64,000 nt of DNA from the NCBI GenBank assembly GCA_039566865.1, contig CM076956.1, forward strand, positions 11,419,511 to 11,483,510, given 5' to 3'. The notes under the pieces were generated by a model. That model was given only the letters and a program-made list of their open reading frames with translations. It was not told where the DNA came from and made no database searches. Of this stretch, positions 13,701-28,700 are shown piece after piece (position 1 is the stretch's first letter; each line of letters opens with the position of its first letter). Made by a program: the position numbers and the translations under genes. The DNA is from Aurelia coerulea. Taxonomy: Eukaryota; Cnidaria; Scyphozoa; Semaeostomeae; Ulmaridae.

Positions 13701-16700
13701 AGCCAGATACACATCCCATTTCGGATCGAGAAACCCTTGATCGATTTAGGCAATTTAAACGTCCGAAAACGATGTATTGTGGTTTGCCGAACTGTAAAAT
13801 CATGAGTTATTCCCCTATCTCAGTATAAATTATGATAGAACCAACGTAGATGGTTAGATTTACTGCACTTAGATCGTTCATACCATCCTAAATTTATTTG
13901 CTATTTTCAGAGACGTACGAACAAGAGGGCCATAGGTGCATGACTGCATGCGTCTCAAAGATTTTTGTTTCAGGAAGTGCCCCTTTAGTTTAATAACAAA
14001 TATGCCCTTGAAGTGTCGTACCTCCCCCCCCCCCCCCACAAGTTTAAGATTCTTCCTACAGTCCTGGCAATTTGCTTGGAAGGTCCCAATATGCTTCAAG
14101 AGAACTGGAAATTCGACAAAAATTTGTGAACATTCCTGCTTTGAAACAATGGTAGCAAAGATCAGCATGCTGCATAGGTTTAGAGAACTCGTAGTTTCAT
14201 GTGTTGATAGCGAATCGTGAACGATGCGAAATATTCTAGACAGTCGAAACATGTTTGAGTCTCCTTTATCTTTTGCTGAGACCATTGAGATACAGTAAAA
14301 ACCCGCGTATAAGAACCTCGTCGATTAAGAACCTTCAGGCTGAAATTCACACATTTTCAATTGCTTTATAAGAACCAATCCATTGTATTCATTGTTTAAG
14401 AACCCAGGCTGATTTGCAAAATAGTAGGTTCTTATACGCGGGTTTTCGCTGTACTGATTTGTCTAAAAATTATTAATGCATTTACCGAATGAAATGAATT
14501 AAAGGAAGAATATTTGTCGTCTTCTTCCTTATTTTACGATTATCAGCACTAAATAAACGTTACTCGCTTTGATTCATTTCTTACCGTATGTATTATTTAG
14601 GTTACACTGTTGGGTACACAACAAAACATAGCAGGATGGAACTGCTATACTGCCATCAACAACGAAGGTATTGTCTGCTCTACAAAAAGATACTTTTTCT
14701 TTCCTTGATCAATTTGGTTGAAGTCAACGTAACAATATTTCTCCTTGGTGGAAAGATTTCCTTTTTAGCCTTGCCGTAAATCCTCGAATAAGCCCCAGGG
14801 GCTGATGTGTAAAAATGAACTTTTGGGTGGGGGCTTTTTTGAGGGGGAGGCGTATTCGAGGGGACTTATAAGATAATAAGGTGGCTGTTTAATGGCATAA
14901 TGTGATTCTAGCTGATGAAGGTATGGAGAAAAGCGAAGGACATATTAATTTTGAGCTAGAATTCGCATGAAATGAGAGATTAGAAATGTAAAATTGAAGT
15001 ATAACGTCAAAAGGATGATAGCAGTGTATTGAATATATAAATTTGTGTAAAATTCACCATTTTGTGAAGTCAAATACCCTCATGGGGCTTTATTAAAGGG
15101 GGGCTTATTTGTGAAAATTTATCGTACAGTGTGGGCTTATTCGAAGGTGGGGCCTTAATTGAGGATTTACCGTAATTCTTGTTTTCAATGCTTAGAGGTT
15201 CTTTCCTTTCCCACATAGCCTCTCTGTGCAAATATTTGGGGCAGCATTGTAGAAAGAAATCAACAAGTGCATCATAAGTCATTTTACAGACCGATATGGC
15301 CCAAGTTCAGGATTTATTTTGTGCAGATTGTGTTTCTTGTACAGATTTTTTTGAAGCTGCCAGTGCGAATATTGAAATATTTATTTTATTCTCGGGTAGA
15401 CACTTCCGATATCTCCAGCTCTCTTTGGTAAATTCCGATCTTTTGACTCGCATTACAAGCATAATACCAACCCTATACTCAACCTCATTACATGACTAGC
15501 ACACTTTACGCATACTGTATTCCCCCTATGAGCCCTATCAAAATTACCCACCTCAAATAAGCACCTGTCATTTCACTGCTTTGACGAACAGACGGTAGGG
15601 GTAGGTTACTTCAAAGATAAATCCTTTTGAGACTGTAAGGATGTCAGATTTTTGGGATTTCGTGATTTTAGTGTTTTTAGAGATCAAAAGCATGTCAGTG
15701 TGTCTTCCAACATGTAGCCATTTAAATTAGTATGATCAATAAATGAACTTTGCCTTTTAGTTGCTTCAGAGGGCTATGGTGGAAACATAAATTCATTGTA
15801 CACATCAAAGTAAGTTTGTATTGTAGGAGTTAGAAACATACGGATGTTTAAAGTCTGTATTGTTGTCGATAGTAATCAAATAATATCGATTTTATGTTCA
15901 TTGTGTAGCTGAATGTTTGGCTGCGTGAGATCTGACATTTCCTGCGCTTTTCCAGTTTTGAGCAGTTTCGTGAAAATATCCTATCTTAGTATCCTTGAAA
16001 GCTGGCCTAAAATTTTTGATTAAATTTTCTCAAAACGTTTTCATAAAAGTACTGGTAAGAAAGACTAGACTGATTTTGACCAATTCGATCTAAGTTTGGA
16101 TGTTAGCTACACAACGAAAATTGCTTCGTTAGAATCTGATGACAAATTGCAAAGCTACAGGGTTACCTCCGTCCGAACATTTTCCGAATTAATTTGGTGT
16201 AATTTTTATTTTACGAACTTAAGAATTTGCGAATGTTTATCGCATTGAAGTCCTAATGAAGTATTTGTTTGGATGTTAGCTACACAACGAAAATTGCTTC
16301 GTTAGAATCTGATGACAAATTGCAAAGCTACAGGGTTACCTCCGTCCGAACATTTTCCGAATTAATTTGGTGTAATTTATATTTTACGAACTTAAGAATT
16401 TGCGAATGTTTATCGCATTGAAGTCCTAATGAAGTATTTGTTTGGATGTTAGCTACACAACGAAAATTGCTTCGTTAGAATCTGATGACAAATTGCAAAG
16501 CTACAGGGTTACCTCCGTCCGAACATTTTCCGAATTAATTTGGTGTAATTTATATTTTACGAACTTAAGAATTTGCGAATGTTTATCGCATTGAAGTCCT
16601 AATGAAGTATTTGTTTTTAATTCAACAAACTCCAATTTATTTGCCAAAGACCTGCAACGTTATTTTTTACATTTTTTGCGAACGCTCTATCTTGGAATTG

Positions 16701-19700
16701 ATAAACTACCAGCTAAAACATTTAGTGATGACTAAGAACTTATGGCTTAGTGCGGGAATGCGGGTATGGTTGAGTTTTTTTTTATATATAATCATTTAAA
16801 ATGTTACAATACATGTTACATCTACATCCTACCATCCTTTCTAATTACTTTACAAACTATACAACACTACCGGTACGGGACCACAAGGAGCAAAAGACAA
16901 TGACTACCCCGTGGACATTAACATAAAGACATCCAAAAAATAGCAACCAAATAAACAACTACAAAAAGCTACAAATATGATTAATTACTGATAAATACTA
17001 GAATCCGTTTCACATTGGATGTCAGGCCACCATAGTAGTATGATGCTGAGCAATAGGAACCCCAGACGAGAGAACAACAACAACAGCAGTTGCTACCGTT
17101 ACTGATCCCCGTCCAGAGTCCCCAACGCTCAACGCATTGCGCATATGCTGTCAGCTCTGGGTTTCTGATTCGCAATATCGATGATCCGAAATACTGTCGA
17201 TTTGTGTGGATGAATGGTTTTGTATGGTTGAGTGGTAGCATGCTTGACTATACCAATCTGACGGTTGGTGGTTAGAGTCTCTTCCTTTTAGAACCTGCTA
17301 CGTAGCGTGAGGAGAGTTGCCAACTCTCTGTAATTACAAGCTAAAGGAATCACGAAAGTGTGGTCACATCGAGAGGAAGGACCAGGACACTACTTGATAG
17401 GCTTGGCTTCTCAGTGTCTTTAAAGGGGCTGTACAAGGTAAACTTCCAAAAATCCTAAGCTTTCTCCACATGATGCAGGCAATAAGCAGCAGATGATACA
17501 TTGCAAATGAAAATGTTTTCTACATGTTTGAGCCCCGTAGAATTCGCCAGTACAATCGGATTTTTCATGCCATCAACGGTTATACAGATACAGCTGGATT
17601 CTGAGCGATGAGTTTCAGATGTGTTTAGCCTAAACACACGGAAGGCAACAGGCAGGCTAAAGAAATTGTACGCCACGCGCCAGTTAGAGAGGAATTTATC
17701 ATTGAATTTGATTATATTGGCCAGCTGATCTTTATCTTTGTTTACAAAAATCTTGTACAGCCCCTTTAAAACGGCCTTCTGGTGCTAGGGAGAAATATAG
17801 AAAAAAGAACTTATTAACGAAGGTTCATAGTTTTCTAAAAAAAATTTCTTCATCTCAATAGTTCTTAGACAGTTGGGACAAGTTTTTACTCTCTTGTGAT
17901 TTCTTTTTTGCATTTATATAGCAAGTTATATGGCATTGACATGAGTAATCCTTCATTGAAGAAGCTGGACGCTTTCAACGGACATGTGGCGACTGCATGT
18001 AAGAGCCTGTTTGTCTGTATTACATCTGCTTTACTCTTAAAGAATGCCGTTGGGAAAGGGTTAACTCGCACAACTGTATCCCGAACCACACTTTTCAGGA
18101 GCATAGGTTCCGCATCTTTAAAGAAATTGATTCGAAATTCTGTGACCTATTTCTTTGAACTGAATGGCTTGAAAGAAATTTCAGCTACTTTGCCATCGTT
18201 CTACCGTTGGACTTTTCAGAAATCTTGTATATTTTTGTAAATTACAGCATATTTTATATACCATTTGAGGATATGACGTTGTCAAACTTCTAAATCATAA
18301 TCAAGCAGAATGAAAGACTTTTGCTTGATACGATATCGTAGACATTCATAAACTGTGCTCTTGTTGGAAATTATGTTTCTTCAAAAAGTTTAGAGATTAC
18401 TATGGTTTTAAGTTTTTTTCAAGTACTTTCTTGAGATCTTAGAAAAGTCCTCTAATTCTGAAAATATTGATTACTTCTGAAAAGTCCAGCGGTAGAATCA
18501 TAGCAAAGTAGCGAAAGTTTCTTGCAAGCCATTCAGTTCAAAGAAATAGCATAAGGAATCTTGAATATACGAAAATTGAATTTTTAGCCATTTTAGTCCC
18601 CCTTTCGGAAGTTCCAGCCTCTCCGTCCGAAGATTTCTGGCGCCACTCCTGTTGTTTAGGCCTATTAGATGACTGAGGATCATATTTATTTCTTCATTTT
18701 ATACAATGATCAAATGAATGCTTTGGATTGCCACAACCGAAAACTAGATCAAGACATTTGTTCTTCAAAGTATGAACCTATGAAAACCAGGGTGAAAAGG
18801 TTCTTACATCAAGAAGTAAATACTGAAGATTTCATGCTATGGGCCCGGGGGGGTCACTACCATATGTACCAGTACGGGATGTGCCATTTTTGGGGTACCT
18901 TTTTTCAGGCTGAAAATAAATTTTAGGGTGTTATTTTTGGTAACATCACAAATGAACATAAATTTTGGGGTGTCAATTTGGAAGAAAAACGCATCGGGGT
19001 ATTGAATTTGATCTAATTTCAGGTACTTGGTTAGAATTTCGAATTTTGGTCACAATTTAAGGGTGTCTATTTTGAAAGGCCCGTAAATTTTGGGGTATGG
19101 TTTTTGAAAAATTCATAAATTTTAGGGTATGATTTTACAATTTAAAATGGCACACCCCGTCATCCGCCTATTGAAGTGACCCCCCCGGGGCTATGGGATC
19201 TTATTTGAAGAAAGTTCTCGTAATGGTTTTACTGTATTCTTTTTGCTGTTTTAACCATAGGGCTCAAATCTTTCAAAGCTTTAAATAGGTGGGTGTAAAA
19301 TTCTATTCCATTTTTCTTTGAATTGAATGGCTTGAAAGGAACTTATAGTACTTTGCTGTAAATCTGCCGTGGAAATTTTTGATATCTTGATTTTTTTCAA
19401 AATGGCGGCAATTTAATGATTTTTGAAAAAATTGATGGAAAATTTTGAAAACATTTAAATCATCGTAAATCCTAAACCAAAGGAGGAAAAATCATACAAC
19501 TTTCAAGAAAACCATGGCTTATGAAGGCCTACAATACAGTGAAAAGCAGAAATCAGTGTCTTTTCTGGTTTAGGATTTAGAAATTTGATGACGTCATAGC
19601 CTCAAATTTAACAAATGCCGCCGTTTTGAAACCATCAAGATATCAATAAAGTTCCACGGCAGATTTACAGCAAAAAACGCTAAGTTCCTTCCAAGCCATT

Positions 19701-22700
19701 TAATTCAAAGGAAACTGTAATAGAATTTTACACCGACATTTCTAAAGATTTGAGCCCTGTGTTGTTTTAACCATGGATGTGGATTGACTCTTGTTTTCAT
19801 ATTGTCATTTTAGTTCTGCAACAGCCAAACGATAAGTACCACACAATGTTACAATTTGACAACGCAAAAGCTCTCTGGGCGTTGTTCTCAGGATCTGCAG
19901 GTTTGCCTGGTCAAGGCCTCCCTGGCGTATCGAAGGTAAGATACTGAAGGTGACTGGATTTGCACAAGTTGAAAGGAAAGGACGACTTGTTTCGAAACAG
20001 CTCCTTGTTTATATTTCATGAGACGTATGTAACCTCGTTTGACTGGATGTTTGTAATATAGGACCCGACCGCAATCCATCCATAAAATCTTTTATGGTCA
20101 AAAATAAACGCCTTCGTACACTTTGCGTAAATCTGTCAAAAAAGTGGTCCGACTAGCAGCCATTATTTGATTCACAGTTGGCTGGGTAGTGCTGATTATG
20201 CGACCTCGATTCCAAACAACAAAGCAACATGGAATTGTTGTTGCTCATTGACAAGATTACATTGTTGTTTTTCGAATAATCAGGAAATTTTCCAGAAATG
20301 TTTTATGTTTGCCATTTTTTCGAATAGTCAATCAAATTGCAGAACGGCCTCTCGTATCCCATAGTAGAGGTAGGGCATAGTGGGTAGGGCAACGAACTAA
20401 CTCTGGGGACGATATTGTGTTCTCTGCAGCTTTTGATTGTAAGCAACTGTTCTTTAGGCACTCAGATTGATTGCTTTAGGCAATAATATAATGGAGAGTT
20501 TCACTGATTAAGTTTGGTTTTTGTTTTTTTATAGAGCGGAACTACATGGAACGGTGCCGTTGCATGTGAAAGAGTTGTCCCAGCTGGCAAATCCACGGTA
20601 AGGGAATTTACATTTATATTGCATGTGCCATGGAATGTGGACAATTTCAATGACATCTAAGTGTCCAGAAAATTGTTCAGGAGTTGCTAAAGTCTGACAT
20701 ACCTTGTTTTCTTTATATCCCCTGTGATTTAATTAATCCTAACTGGTTTTATTCAGTAAATCATTATTCTTGCCAGTTTGTGATGTCAATGAAAATGGCA
20801 AACAATAGTAGAGATGTAGCCAAGCGGACAGGGTTGAAGGTGTGGTTGCGCAGTGGTATAATCCTCTGACTTTGCAGCCAGAACAGTCAGGCGGACAGGT
20901 CTCGATTCCCGGTAGAGCCCCACCACTCGAGTGTCATGACAAGGGGTCGCAGACTCGATTAGATCTTCTGTACATCTGCGATCCCAGCGCTTGGCGCTAA
21001 AAAACGCAACCTCACCTTCACCTTCGCCAAGCCATTTTGCTACGAAACAACGAAGCAGCCTTCCTTTGGCAATCAAAAAGTCATGATTATATTTTTTAAG
21101 ATTTTAACATTGCTTCAGCTCAAAGCAGTTAGATCTGGCTGGTTGAATTTGAATCAAATCTTTATCGTTTTGATTGCAAAAGGAACGCAAGTAACGTTTG
21201 TATCACTGTGTTGAGTCAATTATTATAGTTTTTGTAACATATTCTCTCGGTTCTCTTTTTTGGGGTCATTCGAGGCATTTATATTCAGGTTTGAAAGGTT
21301 AAAATGATCGATAAACGAGTTCCAATTTTCAGTGTTGGCATTCGAAGATCCCCCATTCGCTAAATTATAGTTGCTAATTCCAAACTATTTTCTAAATCGA
21401 AATCAACAGCGTCTGTGAGAGCTTCAGGTGAACTTCTTAGAACTATGGCTTATTCGGAAACTTGGATAGCGAATTTGAAATTTTATTGTTTTTGTCAGCG
21501 ATTGCCTGCTTGGGTGTCTCTAGCTAGGTACTTAGCTACTTATTCTTGAATCTCAAATGTTCTTTAATTCAAGGCCTTGGTTTCTATTATTCCATGTGGA
21601 TGAAAATGAGTGTTAACCAAATGTGAACAAATTTGAGACCATACATCATTTTCTCATTTACGCATAACTATGTAAATTCAGAAAAGACTTTTGATGATAT
21701 ATAGAATGCTTACTTCTATGTTTCGATTTCGCTTTATCAACAGCAAAAGTAAAAGCAAGCATTCTCTTCTTTAAAAACTCCAAATTTGATACCTTTATCA
21801 TATTTGTTGATTTCAAGAACTAACTAATATTTGGGACCGAAGTTGTTTCTTTTATCGTATCATCTGAAATGACAAGAGTAAGTGTTGTGCTCTGTTGCAA
21901 TTCTTTGCCTTTTCTCTCTCCTAGGTATTTACATACATGTTGGCCTGGCATTTCCCAAACAGGTAGGACTCTCTTGAAAGATGTTGATGTTCTTTAAAAA
22001 CCGTATGAGTCAACAAATGTACCACGTATTGGAAAAGATCCCAACAGGCATATTTCGATCAATGAAAAAACAGAAGAACCATGATAAGAATAGGAGATTG
22101 AGCAAAATTTAGTTATTTTTGCCAGAATGTTGGATCACTTTGTTCACTTACAGATCAAATCTTAGAAAGAAAATAACTGTGAAAAGCTACGGAAAAGATG
22201 TGAACATCAGATGAAAATTAATTTGCCTTCGCCTGTTTATTTTTACTAATTACCTTTTTGTAAGTGAGAAATATCATAAAAGTACTAGAAAAATGTACGA
22301 AATTGAGTTGAAGCCTCCCAGTCTCTAAGCTTTTCCATATTTTTGGTTCCTGCAATAATCCATGGGCTATGATTTGTCACACAGTGTATAAATGTTTTTA
22401 CTCATCCGGGGGGTAATCAGTCGTAGTTTTACGTTGTTTTATATCCCATTTATTGTTTTTCTTTTTCGAATTTTGCCTGATGATCCTCTTGCTTGACTAC
22501 TTTAAAAATGCAACTGTTTAACAATGGCTGCGGTCACACTAGACGTTTTTACCCCGTTGTATCCCTTCAAAACAACGGGTTAACTACGCTGTGATATGTG
22601 ACCGCATTTGGTTTTCACATACAACGCTGTTACAGCGCTTTGGTCCTGAGAGCCGATTCCATAAGAAAATTATCACATGCAAAGCAACGGGCAAAACAAG

Positions 22701-25700
22701 GTCCCGACCTATATTTCAGCGTTATTTTGGAGAATGAACCAATCACAGTCTTGCGTAGTTGTCACATGGTAAATCATATTACTGTGTGACCGGGTGTCAC
22801 TGTACCGTTATGTTGCCGTACTTTCTGGCTACAAAAACAAATTGCAAGAAAGTGAAGCAATTTGTATTACAACGGGAAAATACAGTAGTGTGACCGCAGC
22901 CAATATTTTCCATTGCTAAAAATTTCTCGACACCAGCTCGATTAATCACGTATATTTGCATTTTGAAGAAAATCTTTGTCCAAAGACTCGACCCTCAGAT
23001 CACCAAGCAGTTGGAAACTTAAGTACTGGAAGAATATTTCTTATGGAACTGTTCTACTTCGTCTAGCAATTTGAATCAGATTCCAGCTTGTTAGTTGTAC
23101 TTCATTACTGGGTATAGCTGTAGTATTGTCTTTATAGAGGAATGGTTTCACAAATTTGGCTGTGAAATCTTCATAAAGTCATATAAATTCCCCTATTAAT
23201 ATTGACCAAGAGATTTGAGGAATCTTCCAGGAAACTGTTGACAATTTATCAGTGCCATATCTTAAAAAACTTTTAATACTCGGCCAATTCTTGAGTTTTT
23301 ATGATATGAAATATATGCAGACTGTAAATTAACTGATGTTTTACAAAAATACGAACAGGTACAGAGATTGGAGACTGTTTTCAGAAATCCCAAATACACC
23401 ATTATGGGTTGGAAATCAATACAACAAAAACTGGAAAAGCGTTATTGAGGTATGGCTGTTTTTTTTATTTTTTGTTTGCGTGTTTGATTCATTAGTCATT
23501 TTATCTTTGCCGCCTCCCTCTACTGTGTGGCCTAAAAAGCGTTTTGCTGTTTGAGAATCTAGGTAGACATTTGAGACTACCCTCCTCCAGTTACACCAAA
23601 TTAGTTTCTCTCGGTGCAATGTGAATTCCTATAGGTTAAGACATTGGTTTCCAAATAGACGTAATACCTGCATCTCTCGTTGTTTCTTCGTTTTATTCAA
23701 TTTAATTATATAAAGCGAAGCAGAAACCTGGCATCAAGTAGTAAGCCTACTTTAACGTGTAAGTCAAGCGGTAAATAACTAAACTCTGTCTCAACTTAAT
23801 GTCACATAAGATTTGGGATAGCTCAAAGTTACTGATGCAAAACCCTTCAATAGACTGTTTAGCTATTCTGAAAAAATCAGAATCGAACGATATTTCGCTC
23901 CATTTTGTAGAATTATTGAATGTGCAAAAAAGTGGTAGAAACTCTAACGCCACTCGATCGAACCTCGCGTATAAAATATATGAAAATAACGCTCGATAGC
24001 TAAAAGGTCTTTTGCAGAATAGCTGAAAGGTCTATTGTGTTTATTTGCGTACATTTCCCTGTGACATCTGATCTATACATGCCTTAGTACAACCTTTAAG
24101 AGTTCTGAACACTCCAGTCATTGTTCAGTGCTTCTTGCTCTTGAGAAATATTTTATATCTGTAGCGAGAAAAACTTTTACTCTTCTTTCAGGTCAGCCCT
24201 AAGGCTTTTCGCCAGGCCTCATCAAAAATATTGTGCAGGTGAGCAAATCGCTTAGAGAGATGTGCCTGCAATGACAGCACTCTGAGTACAGTAAAGTTGC
24301 CAGCAACGAATGTGTGATTATATTTTGTGCATAGCAGCGGCCCTCCTGGGCTCATGTACATTAATGAGGCCTGCTTTGCGCTTCTTTTGTTTGGTATGCT
24401 TGTAATCCCAGCGTTCATTCTTAAATGGAATTCATCCTAGGTTCTGGAATACACTGCCACAAATTTTACAAGGCTGCAAGACTACACGATTAAGTTCAGG
24501 GAAGCAATGTTTAGCTCATCCAGTGCATGGCAGATAATCGATAGTGCAGCAAACAGAGTTGGCCTTCTCAAGTAAGTCATTTCCGTTGGTAAATATAGGC
24601 CTACTGGGTTTCTCTGAAAAGTAGACACTTTGAAAAATCACGAAAAAGCTTTTATTGAATTCGTAATTGAAAGTTTGTTTTCTTCCCGTCTTACCGATAT
24701 GAAATTACTTAAAATGTCAATAAATCGTTTTCCTTATCACTTAAAAGTTATACCGGGTGACCCAGAAAAAAGTGACCCAACGCAATCTGTGATAGGAAAA
24801 ACAGTAAGTGGCCGATTGAAATATTTCAAATGTTGTTCTGTCACTATAAGACTAGCCTACATTATGAGTATTTTTCGCAATTTTCTTAGGCACGGTAAAG
24901 TTCCCAAATTGAGGATTTTGACGAAAAGGGCAGGCTTGAAATCCTCAAAAACTCGTCAAAACAAGGGGAACGATTTAAAGCCATTTCATGTCTCCAAAAC
25001 AACGAGGAGCGCGTTTCACTTTGCCTGAGAATATCTTTAAATACCTAGGGACTATAAACTTGCTCTGAAGACTTCCTACTGGGTTGCCTATTCCGAGGTT
25101 GAAATGAAACATGCTCATCGTAGTTTTGAAGATTTGAAATGGCTGTAAATCGATCCCCTGTTTTTGACGACTTTTTGAGGATTTCAGACATGACCTTTTC
25201 CTCAAAATCCTTAATTTTGGAAATTTGGAAAAATGTCATCAAGCACTTTTCCTCTTACTAAAAAGAACTAAAAATTCAAGAAAGCTCTTTGATACATAGA
25301 CTTCTTGTGATGATAAAATATTTAGGGTAAATCTACGTGGATTCAGATTTCTGCTCTGACGTCAAATGTTTCTTTTTAGCTCTCCAACTTGCCTCTGGTC
25401 TGAAGACGGCAACTTTTATGCATTTGAAGGTATGCCTCAATTGAAATACTTTTAAATCAGCTATCTCTAAGACAAGAAAGCGCATTGGTTTGCTGAAATA
25501 TCTCTCCAAATATCTGCCCAGGCATACCCTTAACGAAGTATATAAGCTCTACGTTCGACCACACCTGAACTATGGTGATGTCATTTACCATATTCCTGCC
25601 AAAGCATGTGAATTCAGTCAAAGTATCATTTTACCAAATGCCATAGAAAAGCTAGAGTCTGTTCAGTATTCTGCTGCTTTGGCTGTAACAGGAACATGGA

Positions 25701-28700
25701 GGGGAACATCTCGCGAGAAGCTGTACAAGGAGCTTGGCTGGGAGTCATTAAGTTCCCGGCGATGGAGTAGACGCCTTACCTTGTTCTACAAGTTTGTAAA
25801 TAATCTTAGCCCTGAGTATACAGTAGTTCCAATTCCTCCTCTTCATCAGTCTTAGTACTGTCTTCGTGACCAGGATGTCATTGGGCGATTAAAGGCACGG
25901 ACAGAAAAATTTAAGTCTAGTTTTTATCCCAACTGCCTATCCGAATGGAATAAGCTCGAGCCTGAATTGAGACTTGCACCCTCAGTTGCTGTTTTTAAGA
26001 AAAATATCTTATCAATAATCCGACCCCCTGCAAAATCTGTTTTTGGAATACACGATCCAATAGGATTATCCTATCTTACTCAACTTAGGGTTGGTCTCAG
26101 TAAGATAAATTTTCACAAGTTCAAGCATAATTTCAGGGATACCATAAACCCAATGTGTCCAACAAACGATGGCATCGAGGATACGGAGCATTTTTTGTTG
26201 CTCTGCCCTTCTTTTGATGTTCAACGAAGAGATCTTCTCGCTGGAATTGTAGAATTATTGCAACCATATGTACAAATCGCTAGCCTTTCAAATGATGCTT
26301 TGACGCAGCTTTTACTATATGGTGATCAAGACCTTTCTGATGACTTGAACAAAAATATACTCGAATTGACTTTACGTTTCATCCAGGAAACTGGTCGGTT
26401 TGTTTGAGATCCTTTGAAACTTCAGCTATGTTCTTAGCAACCACCAAGTCCCTTTACGTGAATGTTCTTTGTTTTCCTTGTAAATTCTGTTTGATATTAG
26501 ATGTCAGGCATCTTATGCATCTCAATTTCCAACGAGCCGCACTCGTAAATTTTTAAGTTCTTCCCAACCGTGACACGACATCTAATAACAGACAGAATGT
26601 AGTATCCTTTATCCATTAGTTTTCTTATCGTTCGTAGTGTACAGTTAGTTGCATGTAGGTTAACGTTATATGTCTTTTATGTTTTTGGCCTTGGGGTAGT
26701 CATTGTTTTTCGCTCCCCCTGGTATCGTTCCCGTAGTGTTGTATAGTAATTAGATAAGTATTGTAGATTGTAGAACTCATTGTAAACTTTTTAAATGAAT
26801 GATATATAAAAGAAAATACTTTTCATTAGTTTCAATTAATATTCTGAAGTTGTCACTGCTGTACCGCTACAGCCAGAAGCAAAATCCAGTTGGTTATGTT
26901 GAGGAATAAAAAGAAAGAAAGAAGCACCCTCAGAAGATATATTTGTGACACGTTTAGACTAAATACATGACTCGTAGTTTAGTACTGACCCAAATACCTG
27001 TTTGGGTCAATAAATAATTTAATCATGACCTACTCTATATTTAAGGTTAGTTGACAGCGGTAAATAGCTAAATGAAGAGCTGCATATGCAAGTCTAAAAC
27101 AGGGATGGGAAAAATACTTTAATTTTTGGGACCGAAAAGTCGTCGAAAAAAGTTTCTGTGACAGCAGGGTGCTCCAAACAAGAATCCACTTTTTGGCAGG
27201 TCATGATAGAAATACGCGTGGGACAGATTTTGAAGATTGGTCAGTGATCCTCAATCTCAGTTGTAAAGGATATTTAGCGAATTTTGTTGACTTTGCGACT
27301 GACTACTTACCAAATTACAAACAGTATTGTTGTGGTCTGGAGACAGCCTAAATCAACCAAACATTAATCCAATTTCTAAAGACTTTGTTTGAAATGCAAA
27401 GAGAAAATTTTGGATTTCCACGCAAAATCGAATCATCAATTCCCCCTTCTTCTCGCATTTCTTTCTTTCTGGGACCATTGGTGCCATGGTCCGCTATTTT
27501 TTCCACCCATGGAAAATTACCTATTGTATTTGATGGTTTCGACACGTGTGTGGATAATATTTAGCTGGAAAAACAATAGTGTGTGCAGACATTTTCTTCG
27601 TCCTAGTTATAGACTACTCTACTTGGCTCCGTTAGTTCACTTTGATAACACGTTGTACTTCGATTTGTCCCATCTTGGAATATCGCTGTTAATTATTTAA
27701 TTTAGTCAACTGGAAATATCAACTGAACTGTCTTATGATTTAACATGAAAATGATAATCGTCACAGTCCTTAGTTGTTAAAATTTGATTCCCTGCTACTC
27801 CGATAGTAGTTTCTCTTTTGAAATAGCAAGTGGATTCCTCTTTCCGCGATTCCTTTTTGACGTTTCAAATGAATGGTACTTTTCTTGACTCGAAAGGTAC
27901 ATTCGAACAATATTCATAGAACAATGCTAATGTTATTTCCTCTTTCCTTTAACAGGATGCAGTAAAGGTGGAGGTAAGAAATATCATATTTAGTACTACA
28001 ATCATCGCTAGGTTGGTCTGAATTGAGGGAAAAGAAGCTGAAGATTTTTATCAATTCTTAAAAACGAAAAAAGGAACTCTAATCAATTGTTCTTAAATGC
28101 CTCGAGAGACGGTCATCCACTTTTCCGCGTTCTGCGCCCTGTCATGACAACTAAGTAAATGTCTGAAATTAGTTGAGCAGCCTTCCAAAAGCGACAAAAA
28201 AGCTTTAACTCATGGAAAAATTTAGAAACCCGATTCATTTACCAGCAACACAGTGCAAATCATTTCATCGTGCTTGATGTAAGAGGGGATCCCAGAGGGG
28301 ATCCCACTGTTCATGTAGTCCCCCGTTTGGATCGTTTTGCATGCTAAGTGATGGTTCATCAAATAGAGACTGAACACAATGAAATCCATTCATTATTCAT
28401 CTCCCTTAACAAAACTACCTTGACAAAAAAACTTTTGTACGGCCATTAAGAAGGGTAAAAACTGATTAGCCTTTCCCCTATGCCTAACGAAAGCTGTGTA
28501 AAAATTTGACATTTTAACCGTTATTTCAACAACTAAATGTTGACACAGATACCTATGCTCAGTCTCTAAATTGAAGTTAAACATTTATCAATAAACTAAA
28601 GGCGAAATCTTTAAGATTGGTGAAATAGATTAATTTCTAAAGATTTTGAAAATGCAAATTTTTTTGCTTTATAATTCTTTATGATTTGTTGTAACCAAGT

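Noticed and set aside
17220..17345. Functional tRNA gene
   Set aside because: A and B box patterns exist, but the acceptor and anticodon stems do not pair; it is kept only as a possible SINE.
17896..18240. 114-codon frame continuing past exon 11
   Set aside because: Family similarity ends at the GT donor at 17999. The rest enters the foldback element at 18101.
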